Assembly (NCBI RefSeq): GCF_000746525.1
Contig: NZ_CP009048.1
Coordinates: 726,001-790,000, forward strand
From: Pseudomonas alkylphenolica
Lineage (GTDB): Bacteria; Pseudomonadota; Gammaproteobacteria; Pseudomonadales; Pseudomonadaceae
Direction: 5' to 3'
DNA: 64,000 nucleotides
Below are positions 45,638 through 60,322 of this stretch, piece by piece. The notes beneath the pieces are model-generated. The model was not told the DNA's origin, made no database searches, and saw only the letters and a list, made by a program, of their open reading frames with translations. Position 1 is the first letter of the stretch. The number at the start of each line of letters is the position of its first letter. Position numbers and translations under genes: made by a program.

Positions 45638-47041
45638 ATGTCGACGGACAAGGTTTCTGTCCATGGTGGTTGGGCCAGTCGCTGGGTATTTGTACTGGCG
45701 GCGACCGGTGCCGCGGTGGGCTTGGGGAGTATCTGGAAATTCCCCTACATGGTCGGCGTCTACGGTGGCGGTGCCTTTGTTCTGGTGTTTCTGGCCTGTA
45801 TTGCCTTGATCGGTATTCCGGTGATGTTGGCCGAGACACTGATCGGCCGCCGCACCCGGCAAAGCCCGGCCAACGCCCTGCGTGACCTGGCGCTGGAGGC
45901 CGGGCACTCGCCGCGCTGGTCCTGGTGGGCATTCGCCGGGATGGTCACGGCGTTGCTGATCCTGTCGTTCTACAGCGTGGTCGGTGGTTGGTCGTTCGAC
46001 TACATCATCAATATGGGCCGGGGCGATTTTCAGGGGGTGACGGCTGATCAGGTCGGTGGTTACTTCAATGGCGTGATCAGCGACCCTTGGCGCCTGGTGC
46101 TGTGGCACAGCCTGTTCATGCTGCTGTCGGCGCTGGTGATTGCCCGTGGCGTGGTGGCGGGGCTGGAGAAAAGCCTGCGGATCATGATGCCGCTGCTGTT
46201 CCTGCTGCTGGTGATCCTGCTGGGGTACAGTCTGACGACCGGGCACTTCATGCAGGGCCTGCATTTCATGTTCGATTTCGACACCTCGCGCCTGCTGGAT
46301 GGCTTGTTGCCGGCCATGGGGCACGCCTTTTTTTCGTTGAGTGTCGGTGTTGGCTCGCTGTTGATCTATGGGGCCTACATGCCGAAAGACGCCTCTATTG
46401 GCGGCACCATCGTTGCTGTTGCCCTGCTCGATACCTTTGTTTCGCTGCTGGCCGGCCTGGCTCTGTTCCCGATCGTCTTCGCTGCCGGCCTGAACCCTAG
46501 CGAGGGCCCGGGGCTGATGTTTGTCGCCTTGCCATTTGCCTTCGGTAATGTGGCCTTTGGCCAATTGATGGGCGTCGTATTCTTTGTTCTAGTGGCAGTG
46601 GCGGCCTGGAGTTCGGCGATCTCCCTGCTTGAGCCCATGGTCGCCTACCTGGTGGAGCGTACTGGCGTACGCCGTGGCTGGATCACTACCTGGCTGGCTT
46701 TCAGTTGCTGGTTGGTCGGCCTGGGTACAGTGTTTTCGTTCAATATCTGGCAGCAGGCACGCTTTTTCGTGAACGATGGCAGCGGTTTTCAGCTCTACCA
46801 GTGGGGTGTGAGCGGCGGGCTGGACTTCTTTGGCGTGATCGACTTTTTCACCTCGCGGGTCATGTTGCCGCTGGGTGGTTTGTGCTTTGTGATATTCGCG
46901 GGTTGGATCATGGGGCGTGAGGCGGTGCGCGATGAATTGGCAATGCGCAGCCCGTTGCTGTTTGCTCTGACTTTCTTCTTGATGCGCTATGTGGCGCCAT
47001 TCGGCATTCTGGTTGTGTTTGCCGCTCAGCTTTGGAAGTGA
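45638..47041 (+). CDS. neurotransmitter:sodium symporter (NSS) family transporter
   Basis: A 467-aa transporter with eleven to twelve helices. The first helix has [26 protein letters not shown], the sodium- and substrate-binding signature of the LeuT/NSS fold. Helix 6 shows [21 protein letters not shown]. Bacterial members take up amino acids with Na+. The substrate is unknown. Start: the ATG at 45638 has a poor ribosome site; GTG at 45632 or TTG at 45626 are possible. It is followed 7 bp later by ratA. Confidence 0.9.
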   Translation: MSTDKVSVHGGWASRWVFVLAATGAAVGLGSIWKFPYMVGVYGGGAFVLVFLACIALIGIPVMLAETLIGRRTRQSPANALRDLALEAGHSPRWSWWAFAGMVTALLILSFYSVVGGWSFDYIINMGRGDFQGVTADQVGGYFNGVISDPWRLVLWHSLFMLLSALVIARGVVAGLEKSLRIMMPLLFLLLVILLGYSLTTGHFMQGLHFMFDFDTSRLLDGLLPAMGHAFFSLSVGVGSLLIYGAYMPKDASIGGTIVAVALLDTFVSLLAGLALFPIVFAAGLNPSEGPGLMFVALPFAFGNVAFGQLMGVVFFVLVAVAAWSSAISLLEPMVAYLVERTGVRRGWITTWLAFSCWLVGLGTVFSFNIWQQARFFVNDGSGFQLYQWGVSGGLDFFGVIDFFTSRVMLPLGGLCFVIFAGWIMGREAVRDELAMRSPLLFALTFFLMRYVAPFGILVVFAAQLWK

Positions 47042-47048
47042 CACCTGG

Positions 47049-47483
47049 ATGACTACCCATATTCAACGTTCGGCCCTGCTGCCCTATCCGGCCCAGGCGT
47101 TGTACGACCTGGTCAACGATGTTGCGCGCTACCCGGAGTTCCTGCCCTGGTGCTCGTCCAGCACTGTGCTCGAGGTCAATGACGAGTTGATGCGTGCCAG
47201 CCTGGAAGTGGCCAAGGGGGGCATGAGCCAGAAGTTTGTCACCCGTAATGTGCTGGTGCCTGGGCAATCCATCGAAATGAACCTGGAGGAGGGGCCGTTC
47301 AATCAGTTGCACGGTCTGTGGATCTTCAAACCATTGGGCGAGAAGGCCTGCAAGATCAGTCTGGACCTGTCTTTCGACTACGCCGGACCGCTGGTGCGGG
47401 CGACCCTCGGGCCGCTGTTCAATCAGGCAGCCAATACCCTGGTCGATGCTTTCTGTCAGCGGGCCAAACAACTTGCGGGTTGA
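47049..47483 (+). CDS. ratA: RatA-like START-domain protein
   Basis: A 144-aa polyketide-cyclase/START-like protein, the UPF0083 RatA/Coq10 group. It has PYPAQALYDLVNDVARYPEFLPWC, RASLEVAKGGMSQKFVTRN and the C-terminal helix GPLFNQAANTLVDAFCQRAKQ. In E. coli RatA was reported to block 70S assembly. A Coq10-like role in quinone handling has also been proposed for the fold, so the toxin label is uncertain. It overlaps rnfH by 38 bp. Confidence 0.9.
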   Translation: MTTHIQRSALLPYPAQALYDLVNDVARYPEFLPWCSSSTVLEVNDELMRASLEVAKGGMSQKFVTRNVLVPGQSIEMNLEEGPFNQLHGLWIFKPLGEKACKISLDLSFDYAGPLVRATLGPLFNQAANTLVDAFCQRAKQLAG

Positions 47484-47775
47484 AGTGGTTTACGCCACGG
47501 CCGAGCGGCAATGGTTGCTCGCTGTGGACGTTGCGCCCGGCACGACACTGCGTGAAGCGGTGCGGTTGTCGGGCATTGCCGAGCAAGTGCCGGGTCTGGA
47601 TGTAGGCGCGTGCCCGCTCGGCATCTTCGGCAAAGTCGTCAACGAGGCAGCCCAGCAGGCGGTCGCTGAGGGTGATCGCATCGAGCTGTACAGGCCTTTG
47701 CTGATCGACCCGAAGGAGGTGCGCAAGCAGCGCGCGGCCAAGGTGGCGAGGGTCTTCAAGAAAGCCAAGCGCTGA
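47446..47775 (+). CDS. rnfH: RnfH/RatB-like ubiquitin-fold protein
   Basis: A 109-aa beta-grasp protein of the RnfH family. It contains LRVEVVYATAERQWLLAVDVAPGTTLREAVRLSG, GIFGKVV and the family's LYRPLLIDPKEVRKQRAAK end. It is paired with ratA in many gammaproteobacteria, but function is unsettled. I use the ATG at 47446, inside ratA; a TTG near 47478 would give a shorter, more typical N-terminus. It ends 11 bp before a bidirectional terminator. Confidence 0.85.
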   Translation: MLSVSGPNNLRVEVVYATAERQWLLAVDVAPGTTLREAVRLSGIAEQVPGLDVGACPLGIFGKVVNEAAQQAVAEGDRIELYRPLLIDPKEVRKQRAAKVARVFKKAKR

Positions 47776-47786
47776 ACTACAGGCAC

Positions 47787-47818
47787 AAAAAAGCCCGGAA
47801 TGTCCGGGCTTTTCTTTG
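47787..47818. terminator. bidirectional intrinsic terminator
   Basis: AAAAAAGCCCGGA and TCCGGGCTTTTCTTT flank a three-base loop. As ends meet from both sides, it can stop rnfH rightward and bamE leftward. Confidence 0.87.
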
Positions 47819-47830
47819 CCTGCAGAATAC

Positions 47831-48370
47831 TTACTGCGGCGAGGTTTCCAGCGGGGCTGGGGTCGGTACCGGGATCGTTTCGATGGTATCGACTTCGCGC
47901 TGGATTTTCTCTTCCAGGGAACCTGGCTTGGCCGGGGTCTCTTTGACCTGCTCAGCTGGCTCAACGGTGGTGCCTGGCTGTGCCGGGCTGACGCTGGTGT
48001 CGCCGCTGCCGCCGAGGATTTCCTGGTCGCGGCTGACGCCTGGCATGAAGTCGCCGGACAGGCTGACCAGTTGATCGTTCTCGTTGAAGAAAATGCTCAT
48101 GCGTTCCTGCTGGCGTTGGCCGCCACCAGGTTGCAAGCTGTACAGGTAATCCCAGCGATTAGTGTGGAAGGTATCCTGGATCAGCGGGTTGCCCATGATA
48201 AACCGTACTTGCCGACGGGTCATTCCGGGGCGTAATTGGTCTATCATGTCTTGCGTGACGACATTGCCCTGCTGGATGTCGATTTTGTAAACCCCGGGGA
48301 ACGAGCAACCGGCGAGTGCGAGCAGTCCCACAAAGGTGAGGCTGGTTAGCAAGAGCTTGGTGTTTTGCAT
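47831..48370 (-). CDS. bamE: outer-membrane assembly lipoprotein BamE (OmlA)
   Basis: A 179-aa lipoprotein of the BAM complex. The signal peptide ends in the lipobox LAGC (Cys about residue 22), followed by [14 protein letters not shown]. The BamE core has [25 protein letters not shown] and RWDYLYSL. A Pro/Glu/Thr-rich tail (residues 115-179) is longer than in E. coli BamE (113 aa), as usual in Pseudomonas OmlA. It is divergent from fur across 97 bp, the conserved omlA-fur arrangement. Confidence 0.94.
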   Translation of the reverse strand: MQNTKLLLTSLTFVGLLALAGCSFPGVYKIDIQQGNVVTQDMIDQLRPGMTRRQVRFIMGNPLIQDTFHTNRWDYLYSLQPGGGQRQQERMSIFFNENDQLVSLSGDFMPGVSRDQEILGGSGDTSVSPAQPGTTVEPAEQVKETPAKPGSLEEKIQREVDTIETIPVPTPAPLETSPQ

Positions 48371-48467
48371 CGGTGGGCGACTTCCACTATCTTGGCTGGA
48401 CAACGTAAACCCCGATCATACCCGTATTCAGAGAAGCTGCGAAGCAGCATCGGCGAGAAAGCTGACC

Positions 48468-48875
48468 ATGGTTGAAAATAGCGAACTGCGCAAAGCCGGT
48501 CTCAAGGTGACACTGCCTCGAGTAAAAATTCTACAGATGCTCGACTCTACCGAGCAGCGTCACATGAGTGCTGAGGATGTCTACAAGGCGCTGATGGAGG
48601 CAGGCGAGGATGTCGGTCTGGCCACGGTCTACCGTGTTCTGACCCAGTTCGAAGCTGCCGGCCTGGTAGTGCGCCACAACTTCGATGGCGGTCACGCCGT
48701 GTTCGAGCTGGCCGATGGCGGCCACCACGACCATATGGTCAACATGGAGTCTGGCGAAGTTATCGAGTTCTTCGATAGCGAAATTGAAAAGCGCCAGAAA
48801 GAAATCGTTGCCGAACATGGTTTCGAACTGGTTGACCATAATCTGGTCCTGTACGTGCGCAAGAAAAGTAAGTAA
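48468..48875 (+). CDS. fur: ferric uptake regulator Fur
   Basis: A 135-aa Fe(II)-dependent repressor. The winged helix includes LKVTLPRVKILQML and SAEDVYKALMEAGEDVGLATVYRVLTQFEAAGLV. The metal sites are in HDHMVNMESGEVIEFFD (H-x-H-x3 type) and in later His/Glu positions. It lacks the paired CxxC zinc motifs of E. coli Fur, as is normal for Pseudomonas Fur. It likely controls the Fur box at 26.6 kb. Confidence 0.96.
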   Translation: MVENSELRKAGLKVTLPRVKILQMLDSTEQRHMSAEDVYKALMEAGEDVGLATVYRVLTQFEAAGLVVRHNFDGGHAVFELADGGHHDHMVNMESGEVIEFFDSEIEKRQKEIVAEHGFELVDHNLVLYVRKKSK

Positions 48876-48895
48876 CACCTCTTGCTGCACTGCAT

Positions 48896-48922
48896 CAAAG
48901 GCGACCCAGGGGTCGCCTTTGT
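48896..48922 (+). terminator. terminator after fur
   Basis: AAAGGCGACCC and GGGTCGCCTTT form an 11-bp stem 22 bp after the fur stop. It also precedes the 3' end of recN on the other strand, so it can serve both. Confidence 0.8.
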
Positions 48923-48939
48923 GCTTTCTGGTGCGGGCC

Positions 48940-50613
48940 TCAGGCCTTGCTGGTGACCACCATTTTGCGGGCGTGGGCCAGCGACTCCTTGGTCAGGTCG
49001 ATACCGCCAAGCATCCGCGCCACTTCTTCAACGCGTTCGCGCTTGCCCAGGTTGGCCACGGCGGTATGCGTGGCGTCACTGTTGCGTACCTTGTGGACAA
49101 ACAGGTGATGATGGCCTTGGGCGGCCACTTGTGGCAGGTGGGTCACGGTCAGTACCTGGCCGCGCTCGCCCAGGCGTCGCAACAATTGACCGACGATCTC
49201 CGCCGTCGGGCCGCCGATCCCGACATCGACTTCGTCGAAGACCAGGGTCGGGATGCGCGAGGTTTGCGCAGTGATCACCTGGATGGCCAGGCTGATCCGT
49301 GACAGTTCTCCCCCGGAGGCGACTTTGGCCAGGCCCTTGAGCGGTTGGCCGGGGTTGGCACTGACCAGTAGCTCCACCTGCTCCAGGCCGTGGGGCGACA
49401 GCTCATCGCTGCCATTGGCGTGCAGTTCGATGCTGAAACGGCCACCGGGCATGCCCAGGCGCTGGATTTCCTGCTCGACCGCGCCGGCCAGCTGGTTGGC
49501 AGCCTGGATGCGCAAGGCGCTCAACTCACTGGCCTTGTCCTGGTAATGACGGGCAAAGGCAGCCAGTTCTTCGCCAAGACGCTCAATGGACTCGTCATTG
49601 GCATTCAGGCCTTCGAGTTCCTCCATCAGCCGCTGTTGCAGGTTTGCCAGTTCGGTTGGGTGCACGCGGTGCTTGCGGGCGAGGGTATAGATGCTGTCGA
49701 GACGTTCTTCGAGTTGCTGCAGGCGCGCGGGGTCGGCGTCGAAGTGATCAAGGAAGCGGTTCAACTCGCCGACCGCTTCTTCAACCTGGATCTGTGCGCT
49801 GGCGATCATGTTGGCGGCTTCGCCCAGCGCCTTGGGCGCATTTTGCACCGCGGTCAGGCGATTGAGGCTGGCGGTCAGGGCGTTGAGCACATTTCCTGAG
49901 TCGTTTTCGCTGCAGTGATCGATCACCTGACGGCAAATACCAAAGAGTGCTTCGGCGTTGGTCAGGTTCTTGTGTTCCTGCTCCAGCTGCTCCAGTTCGT
50001 TTTCGCCCAGGCCGAGGTTGTCGAGCTCTTCGAGCTGGTAGCTGAGCAATTGATGTTGCGCCCGCTGCTCGTCGCCGGAGTTGGACAGGCGCTCCAGCTC
50101 CTGGCGGGTCTGGCGCCAGCGCTGGGCGGCCAGTTGCACCTGGCGGGCCAGGTCGGTGGCACCGGCGTACTCGTCAAGCAGGCGGCGGTGGGTATCGGAC
50201 TTCAGCAGCGACTGGTGCTCGTGCTGGCTGTGGATATCTATGAGCAGCTCGCCGAGGGCCTTGAGGTCGCCGAGCGGGCAGGGCGTGCCGTTGATGTAGC
50301 CGCGGCTGCGGCCTTCGGCGGTGATCACTCGGCGCAGGATGCATGGGCCGTCGTTGTCCAGGTCGCGCTCGGCCAACCAGGTGCGGGCCTCGGGAATGTC
50401 TGCCAGATCGAAGGTGGCGAGGATGTCGGCCTTGTCGGCGCCTGGACGCACCACGCCACTGTCGGCACGGTCACCCAGAGTCAGGCCCAGGGCGTCGAGC
50501 ATGATCGATTTGCCGGCCCCGGTTTCACCGGTAATGACGCTCATCCCGCGGGCGAGCTCGAGGTCCAGGTGTTCGACGATGGCATAGTTGTGTACGGACA
50601 GGTGCACCAGCAT
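48940..50613 (-). CDS. recN: DNA repair protein RecN
   Basis: A 557-aa SMC-like ATPase for double-strand-break repair. The Walker A is ITGETGAGKSIMLDALGLTLGDRAD (about residue 30). Long coiled coils run through the middle (residues 150-370). The C-terminal ATPase half has the signature VASGGELSRISLA and the Walker B LVFDEVDVGIGGPTAEIVG. Length is standard. It converges on fur and is divergent from grpE. No clear LexA box was identified in the gap by eye. Confidence 0.96.
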   Translation of the reverse strand: MLVHLSVHNYAIVEHLDLELARGMSVITGETGAGKSIMLDALGLTLGDRADSGVVRPGADKADILATFDLADIPEARTWLAERDLDNDGPCILRRVITAEGRSRGYINGTPCPLGDLKALGELLIDIHSQHEHQSLLKSDTHRRLLDEYAGATDLARQVQLAAQRWRQTRQELERLSNSGDEQRAQHQLLSYQLEELDNLGLGENELEQLEQEHKNLTNAEALFGICRQVIDHCSENDSGNVLNALTASLNRLTAVQNAPKALGEAANMIASAQIQVEEAVGELNRFLDHFDADPARLQQLEERLDSIYTLARKHRVHPTELANLQQRLMEELEGLNANDESIERLGEELAAFARHYQDKASELSALRIQAANQLAGAVEQEIQRLGMPGGRFSIELHANGSDELSPHGLEQVELLVSANPGQPLKGLAKVASGGELSRISLAIQVITAQTSRIPTLVFDEVDVGIGGPTAEIVGQLLRRLGERGQVLTVTHLPQVAAQGHHHLFVHKVRNSDATHTAVANLGKRERVEEVARMLGGIDLTKESLAHARKMVVTSKA

Positions 50614-50759
50614 TGGGGCGGCTCCCAGGCGTTAAGTCTGGTTATTTATACAGTGTTTTCAAATCCTCTGACAATGCTGCCGTTTAGTTCAATTTGGTTA
50701 TCAGGGCGCGGTTCTGATTGCGATGGGTTATGAGCGAATGCGCGTGAGCTGTTTCGTAG

Positions 50760-50790
50760 CCCTTGAACCTGGGTTTTGCGACCCCATATA
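50760..50790 (+). promoter_or_regulatory. sigma-32 heat-shock promoter of grpE
   Basis: CCCTTGAA (50760-50767), a 14-bp spacer and CCCCATATA (50782-50790) match the sigma-32 consensus almost fully. It lies about 50 bp before grpE and should drive grpE-dnaK-dnaJ on heat shock. Confidence 0.88.
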
Positions 50791-50843
50791 GGCGGCAGAA
50801 GCGCGAGTAATGCTCGCAGACCTTATTCGAGAGGAGAGATTTT

Positions 50844-51398
50844 ATGGCTGACGAACAGCTGGATGAACAGAATCTGAACGCCGAAGCGACTGGCGACCAA
50901 GACCTGAGCGCCCGCGTACAGGTGCTCGAAGAGCAGCTGGCGGCGGCCCAGGATCAATCCCTGCGCACCGCCGCCGACCTGCAGAACGTGCGCCGTCGCG
51001 CCGAGCAGGACGTAGAGAAGGCGCACAAGTTCGCCCTGGAAAAATTCGCCGGTGACCTGCTGCCGGTCATCGACAGCCTCGAGCGTGGCCTGGAGCTGTC
51101 CAGCGCCGAGGACGAGAACATTCGCCCGATGCGCGAAGGTATCGAGCTGACCCTGAAAATGTTCCACGACACCCTCAAGCGCTACAACCTCGAGGCGATC
51201 GACCCGCACGGCGAACCCTTCAATGCCGAGCACCACCAGGCCATGGCCATGCAGGAAAGCGCCGAGGTTGAGCCCAACAGCGTGCTCAAGGTGTTCCAGA
51301 AGGGCTATCAGCTCAACGGCCGTCTGCTGCGCCCGGCCATGGTCGTGGTCAGCAAGGCCCCGGCAGCGGTTTCGCCGTCGATTGACGAGCAGGCTTGA
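50844..51398 (+). CDS. grpE: nucleotide exchange factor GrpE
   Basis: A 184-aa co-chaperone that releases ADP from DnaK. An acidic N-terminus leads to a long coiled coil ([33 protein letters not shown] region), then the [23 protein letters not shown] four-helix segment and a beta-wing ending [33 protein letters not shown] precedes the ATG. First of the grpE-dnaK-dnaJ set. Confidence 0.96.
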   Translation: MADEQLDEQNLNAEATGDQDLSARVQVLEEQLAAAQDQSLRTAADLQNVRRRAEQDVEKAHKFALEKFAGDLLPVIDSLERGLELSSAEDENIRPMREGIELTLKMFHDTLKRYNLEAIDPHGEPFNAEHHQAMAMQESAEVEPNSVLKVFQKGYQLNGRLLRPAMVVVSKAPAAVSPSIDEQA

Positions 51399-51499
51399 AA
51401 TCGTTTCTGGCGCCCCCATCTAGGTGTCAAGCATTCAAGTATTACCGCAGTTAGCCACCACTGCTGCGGCAACCAAATTCAAGTTTCGGGAGAGTTAAC

Positions 51500-53416
51500 A
51501 TGGGTAAAATCATCGGTATCGACCTGGGGACCACCAACTCCTGTGTCTCCATTCTGGAAAACGGCAGCGCCAAGGTTATCGAGAACGCTGAAGGCGCGCG
51601 TACCACGCCGTCGATCATCGCTTATGCCAACGATGGCGAGATCCTGGTTGGCCAGTCGGCCAAGCGTCAGGCTGTCACCAACCCGCACAACACCCTGTAC
51701 GCGGTAAAGCGTCTGATCGGCCGTCGCTTCGATGAAGACGTCGTGCAGAAAGACATCCAGATGGTTCCGTACAAGATTGTCAAAGCGGACAACAGCGACG
51801 CCTGGGTTGAAGTGAACGGCCAGAAAATGGCACCGCCACAAATCTCGGCTGAAATCCTGAAAAAGATGAAGAAAACCGCCGAAGACTACCTCGGCGAGCC
51901 AGTGACCGAGGCGGTCATCACCGTTCCGGCCTACTTCAACGACAGCCAGCGTCAGGCCACCAAGGATGCCGGTCGCATCGCCGGTCTGGACGTAAAACGT
52001 ATCATCAACGAACCAACCGCGGCTGCGCTGGCGTACGGTATGGACAAGGCCAAAGGCGACCACACCGTGATCGTTTATGACCTGGGTGGTGGTACATTCG
52101 ACGTTTCGGTAATTGAAATCGCCGAAGTCGATGGCGAGCACCAGTTCGAAGTGTTGGCCACCAACGGTGACACTTTCCTCGGTGGTGAAGACTTCGATAT
52201 TCGCCTGATCGACTACCTCGTCGACGAGTTCAAGAAAGAAAGCGGCATGAACCTCAAAGGTGACCCGCTGGCGATGCAGCGTCTGAAAGAAGCCGCTGAA
52301 AAAGCCAAGATCGAGCTGTCCTCGAGCCAGCAGACCGACGTCAACCTGCCGTACATCACTGCAGATGCCACCGGTCCTAAGCACCTGAACGTGAAGATCT
52401 CCCGCGCCAAGCTGGAGTCGCTGGTCGAAGACCTGGTTCAGCGCACTATCGAGCCTTGCCGCATTGCGATGAAAGACGCCGGTATCGACGTCAGCAAGAT
52501 CGACGACGTGATCCTGGTCGGCGGTCAGACCCGTATGCCGCTGGTACAGAAAGCGGTTACCGATTTCTTCGGTAAAGAAGCGCGTAAAGACGTCAACCCT
52601 GACGAAGCTGTTGCCATGGGTGCTGCTATCCAGGGTGCGGTACTGGCCGGTGACGTCAAAGACGTACTGCTGCTGGACGTCAGCCCGCTGACCCTGGGTA
52701 TCGAAACCATGGGTGGCGTGATGACTGCGCTGATCGAGAAGAACACCACTATCCCGACCAAAAAGTCGCAGGTGTTCTCGACTGCCGATGACAACCAGAG
52801 CGCCGTGACCATTCACGTGCTGCAAGGTGAGCGTAAGCAGGCTGCGCAGAACAAGTCCCTGGGCAAGTTCGACCTGGCCGAGATTCCACCAGCACCACGT
52901 GGTGTGCCACAGATCGAAGTAACCTTCGACATCGACGCCAACGGCATCCTGCACGTAGGCGCCAAAGACAAGGCTACTGGCAAGACTCAGTCGATCGTGA
53001 TCAAGGCCAACTCCGGTCTGTCTGATGAAGAAATTCAGCAGATGATCCGCGACGCCGAAGCGAACTCGGAAGAAGACCGCAAGTTCGAAGAACTGGCCGC
53101 TGCCCGCAACCAGGGTGATGCACTGGTTCACTCGACTCGCAAGATGGTCGCTGACGCCGGTGACAAGGTCACTGCTGAAGAGAAGACTGCGATCGAAGCT
53201 GCCGTGGTTGCCCTGGAAGCCGCTATCAAAGGCGACGACAAGGCTGCCATCGACGCCAAGGTCGAAGAGCTGTCGAAAGTTTCGGCTCCAGTTGCTCAGA
53301 AGATGTACGCCGAGCAGCAGGCCGAGCAGCCACAGGCTGGCGCACAGCAGGCTGAAGAAGCCAAGCACGACGACGTCGTTGATGCTGAGTTCGAAGAAGT
53401 TAAAGACAACAAGTAA
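51500..53416 (+). CDS. dnaK: chaperone DnaK (Hsp70)
   Basis: A 638-aa Hsp70. ATPase domain motifs are [43 protein letters not shown] and [10 protein letters not shown]. The linker [16 protein letters not shown] leads to the substrate-binding domain and helical lid. The C-terminal EEVKDNK-type acidic tail is present. GGGAGAG precedes the ATG. Its length equals E. coli DnaK (638). Confidence 0.98.
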   Translation: MGKIIGIDLGTTNSCVSILENGSAKVIENAEGARTTPSIIAYANDGEILVGQSAKRQAVTNPHNTLYAVKRLIGRRFDEDVVQKDIQMVPYKIVKADNSDAWVEVNGQKMAPPQISAEILKKMKKTAEDYLGEPVTEAVITVPAYFNDSQRQATKDAGRIAGLDVKRIINEPTAAALAYGMDKAKGDHTVIVYDLGGGTFDVSVIEIAEVDGEHQFEVLATNGDTFLGGEDFDIRLIDYLVDEFKKESGMNLKGDPLAMQRLKEAAEKAKIELSSSQQTDVNLPYITADATGPKHLNVKISRAKLESLVEDLVQRTIEPCRIAMKDAGIDVSKIDDVILVGGQTRMPLVQKAVTDFFGKEARKDVNPDEAVAMGAAIQGAVLAGDVKDVLLLDVSPLTLGIETMGGVMTALIEKNTTIPTKKSQVFSTADDNQSAVTIHVLQGERKQAAQNKSLGKFDLAEIPPAPRGVPQIEVTFDIDANGILHVGAKDKATGKTQSIVIKANSGLSDEEIQQMIRDAEANSEEDRKFEELAAARNQGDALVHSTRKMVADAGDKVTAEEKTAIEAAVVALEAAIKGDDKAAIDAKVEELSKVSAPVAQKMYAEQQAEQPQAGAQQAEEAKHDDVVDAEFEEVKDNK

Positions 53417-53626
53417 TTGCTACAGGTTGTCGGCCGGTTGACTGCTTTCTAGTGGTTGGCTGGTAGGATGTCGCCGCGCGGGGGCTTGCTCCCGCGTTGG
53501 CGTGTCTGCAATACCCGAATTTTTACAGTATCTGTCAGGCCTCCTGGAGGGGGTTGAGGCAGCTGCTGGCGGCACAGCGCGGAATGCGCAGAGGTTTGCC
53601 GAACGTCCTCAAGAGTGCAAAGACTT

Positions 53627-54751
53627 ATGGCAAAGCGTGACTATTACGAAGTTCTGGGAGTTGAGCGCGGCTCCAGTGAAGCGGACCTGAAGAAGGCCTA
53701 TCGCCGTCTGGCGATGAAGCATCACCCGGACCGTAACCCTGATGACAAAGCGTCGGAAGAGAAATTCAAGGAGGCCAACGAGGCTTACGAAGTGCTCTCC
53801 GATGCCAGCAAGCGCGCGGCCTATGACCAGTATGGTCATGCCGGTGTCGACCCGAGCATGGGTGGTGGTGGTGCCGGCTTTGGCGGTGCGAACTTTTCCG
53901 ATATTTTCGGTGACGTGTTCAGCGATTTCTTCGGTGGCGGCCGTGGTGGCTCGCGCGGTGGTGCCCAGCGTGGCAGCGACCTGCGCTACACCCTGGAGCT
54001 GAACCTGGAAGAGGCGGTGCGTGGTACCACGGTCAATATCCGTGTGCCGACACTGGTCAACTGCGAGCCGTGTGATGGCTCCGGCGCCAAGAAAGGCTCG
54101 TCGCCTTCGACCTGCCCGACCTGCGGTGGTATTGGTCAGGTGCGCATGCAGCAGGGCTTCTTCTCGGTCCAGCAGACCTGCCCGCGTTGCCATGGCCAGG
54201 GCAAGATCATTACTGATCCGTGCGGTTCCTGTCACGGCGAAGGGCGTGTCGAAGAGTACAAGACCCTTTCGGTCAAGGTGCCGGCCGGTGTCGATACGGG
54301 CGATCGCATTCGTCTGTCCGGTGAAGGTGAGGCCGGTTCTCATGGTGGTCCGACCGGTGACCTGTACGTTGTGATCAACGTGCGCGAACACCCGATCTTC
54401 CAGCGTGACGGCAAGCACCTGTACTGCGAAGTACCGATCAGCTACACCGATGCTGCCCTGGGTGGCGAGCTGGAAGTGCCGACCCTTGATGGCCGGGTCA
54501 AGCTGAAGATTCCGGAAGGTACCCAGACCGGCAAGCAGTTCCGTCTGCGTGGTAAGGGTGTGGCGCCGGTTCGTGGTGGTGGCGCTGGCGACCTGATGTG
54601 CCGCGTCGCAGTCGAAACACCGGTCAACCTCAGTCGTCGCCAGCGTGAGCTGCTCGAAGAGCTGCGCGATTCGCTGGAAGGCGACAGTTCCCATTCGCCG
54701 AAAGCCAATGGCTGGTTCGAAGGCGTAAAGCGCTTCTTCGGCGACTTGTAA
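53627..54751 (+). CDS. dnaJ: chaperone DnaJ (Hsp40)
   Basis: A 374-aa type I J-protein. The J domain (1-70) has the HPD tripeptide in [11 protein letters not shown] Gly/Phe-rich stretch follows, then four zinc-finger repeats ([32 protein letters not shown]), and the client-binding C-domain. I start at the ATG at 53627 ([11 protein letters not shown]); an in-frame start four codons upstream is unlikely. A GC-rich REP-like hairpin lies at about 53476-53496 in the gap after dnaK and may lower read-through. Confidence 0.97.
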   Translation: MAKRDYYEVLGVERGSSEADLKKAYRRLAMKHHPDRNPDDKASEEKFKEANEAYEVLSDASKRAAYDQYGHAGVDPSMGGGGAGFGGANFSDIFGDVFSDFFGGGRGGSRGGAQRGSDLRYTLELNLEEAVRGTTVNIRVPTLVNCEPCDGSGAKKGSSPSTCPTCGGIGQVRMQQGFFSVQQTCPRCHGQGKIITDPCGSCHGEGRVEEYKTLSVKVPAGVDTGDRIRLSGEGEAGSHGGPTGDLYVVINVREHPIFQRDGKHLYCEVPISYTDAALGGELEVPTLDGRVKLKIPEGTQTGKQFRLRGKGVAPVRGGGAGDLMCRVAVETPVNLSRRQRELLEELRDSLEGDSSHSPKANGWFEGVKRFFGDL

Positions 54752-54761
54752 GAAGGAATAG

Positions 54762-55568
<807 letters not shown>

Positions 55569-55596
55569 TCGGTTCTGCTGAGAGGGGTAATTGCCT

Positions 55597-55665
55597 GTGG
55601 GAGCGGGCTTGCCCCGCGATTGCAGTTAGCCAGTTGCAACGCTTCGCGGGGCAAGCCCGCTCCCA
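55597..55665. repeat. REP pair, opposite arrangement
   Basis: GTGGGAGCGGGCTTGCCCCG is followed about 20 bp later by its reverse complement. Here the units point the other way (GTGGGAGC first) compared with the four other REP pairs in the window. It lies in the dapB-carA gap. Confidence 0.9.
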
Positions 55666-55776
55666 CTGTCGCATTCCTGAGCTTTTCAGGCACATCAGTG
55701 GTAGACCAAAAAAGCGTTTTTCTGTAAGCTACAGCTTTAGTGTGTCCACTAAAAGCGCGCAGATAATTCGATTAAG

Positions 55777-55815
55777 AAAGCGGGGTGACGTGTCTATACG
55801 TCATTCCGCTTTTTT
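55777..55815 (+). terminator. terminator-like leader hairpin before carA (possible attenuator)
   Basis: AAAGCGGGGTGACGT and ACGTCATTCCGCTTT form a 15-bp stem (two G-U pairs) with a six-base loop and run into six Ts, ending 46 bp before the carA start. It could end dapB transcription. Its closeness to carA, and two short GTG-initiated frames through it (55785-55844 and 55790-55864), also fit an attenuator. Which role applies is not visible. Confidence 0.75.
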
Positions 55816-55860
55816 GCAACCTGCGATCGCCCCTTCAGGCTTGATTTACGGGAGGTCTTC

Positions 55861-56997
55861 TTGACTAAGCCAGCCATACTCGCCCTTGCCGATGGCAGCA
55901 TTTTTCGCGGTGAAGCCATTGGAGCCGACGGACAAACCGTTGGTGAGGTGGTGTTTAACACCGCAATGACCGGCTATCAGGAAATCCTGACTGACCCTTC
56001 CTATGCGCAGCAAATCGTTACCCTGACTTACCCGCACATCGGCAACACCGGTACCACGCCGGAAGACGCCGAGTCCGACCGCGTCTGGTCGGCCGGTCTG
56101 GTGATTCGCGACCTGCCACTAATCGCGAGCAACTGGCGCAACAAGCAGTCGCTGCCTGACTACCTCAAAGCCAATAACGTGGTAGCGATCGCCGGTATCG
56201 ACACGCGTCGTCTGACGCGCATCCTGCGTGAGAAGGGCGCGCAGAACGGTTGCATCCTGGCCGGCGACAACATCAGCGAAGAGGCTGCAATCGCCGCCGC
56301 TCGCGGTTTTCCTGGCCTCAAGGGCATGGACCTGGCAAAAGTTGTCAGCACCAAGTCCAGCTACGAATGGCGCTCCAGCGTCTGGGAGCTGAAAACCGAC
56401 AGCCACGCGACCATCGATGCCGCCGAGCTGCCGTACCACGTGGTTGCCTACGACTACGGCGTCAAGCTGAACATCCTGCGCATGCTGGTCGCCCGCGGCT
56501 GCCGCCTGACCGTGGTGCCGGCGCAAACCCCGGCCAGCGAAGTCCTGGCGCTCAACCCGGATGGCGTGTTCCTGTCCAACGGCCCTGGTGATCCGGAGCC
56601 ATGCGACTACGCGATCCAGGCGATCAAGGACATCCTCGAAACCGAAATCCCGGTATTCGGTATCTGCCTGGGTCACCAGCTGCTGGCCCTGGCCTCCGGT
56701 GCCAAGACCGTGAAAATGGGTCATGGTCACCACGGTGCCAACCACCCGGTCCAGGACCTGGATACCGGCGTGGTGATGATCACCAGCCAGAACCACGGTT
56801 TCGCGGTTGATGAGGCCACCCTGCCGGGCAACGTCCGCGCCATCCACAAGTCGCTGTTCGACGGTACCCTGCAGGGTATCGAGCGCACCGACAAGAGCGC
56901 GTTCAGCTTCCAGGGTCACCCTGAAGCCAGCCCGGGCCCGACTGACGTCGCGCCTCTGTTCGACCGTTTCATCGATGCCATGGCCAAGCGCCGCTGA
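55861..56997 (+). CDS. carA: carbamoyl-phosphate synthase small subunit
   Basis: A 378-aa glutamine amidotransferase subunit that supplies ammonia to CarB for arginine and pyrimidine synthesis. The N-terminal CPSase_sm domain ([28 protein letters not shown]) is followed by a class I glutaminase with the nucleophile Cys in [14 protein letters not shown] and the His-Glu pair in [11 protein letters not shown]. It starts at TTG, with GGGAGG seven bases upstream; no better start exists. carB follows after 103 bp. The extra gene known between carA and carB in P. aeruginosa is absent. Confidence 0.96.
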   Translation: MTKPAILALADGSIFRGEAIGADGQTVGEVVFNTAMTGYQEILTDPSYAQQIVTLTYPHIGNTGTTPEDAESDRVWSAGLVIRDLPLIASNWRNKQSLPDYLKANNVVAIAGIDTRRLTRILREKGAQNGCILAGDNISEEAAIAAARGFPGLKGMDLAKVVSTKSSYEWRSSVWELKTDSHATIDAAELPYHVVAYDYGVKLNILRMLVARGCRLTVVPAQTPASEVLALNPDGVFLSNGPGDPEPCDYAIQAIKDILETEIPVFGICLGHQLLALASGAKTVKMGHGHHGANHPVQDLDTGVVMITSQNHGFAVDEATLPGNVRAIHKSLFDGTLQGIERTDKSAFSFQGHPEASPGPTDVAPLFDRFIDAMAKRR

Positions 56998-57100
56998 GCA
57001 CCTGCGAGAAGGCCCTGAACCGGTGCAAGCCGCGTTCAGGTGCTGTCCCAAGATTGTTCAAAGCGGCTTGCCGACTGACCTGCGGAATTGAGTGATACCC

Positions 57101-60318
<3,218 letters not shown>

Positions 60319-60322
<4 letters not shown>

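Noticed and set aside
51479..53368. 629-codon open frame antisense to dnaK
   Set aside because: Shadow of a highly biased gene on the other strand; no start signal or domain.
53476..53496. GC-rich hairpin between dnaK and dnaJ as a full REP or terminator
   Set aside because: It shares only part of the REP core and has no T run; mentioned under dnaJ only.
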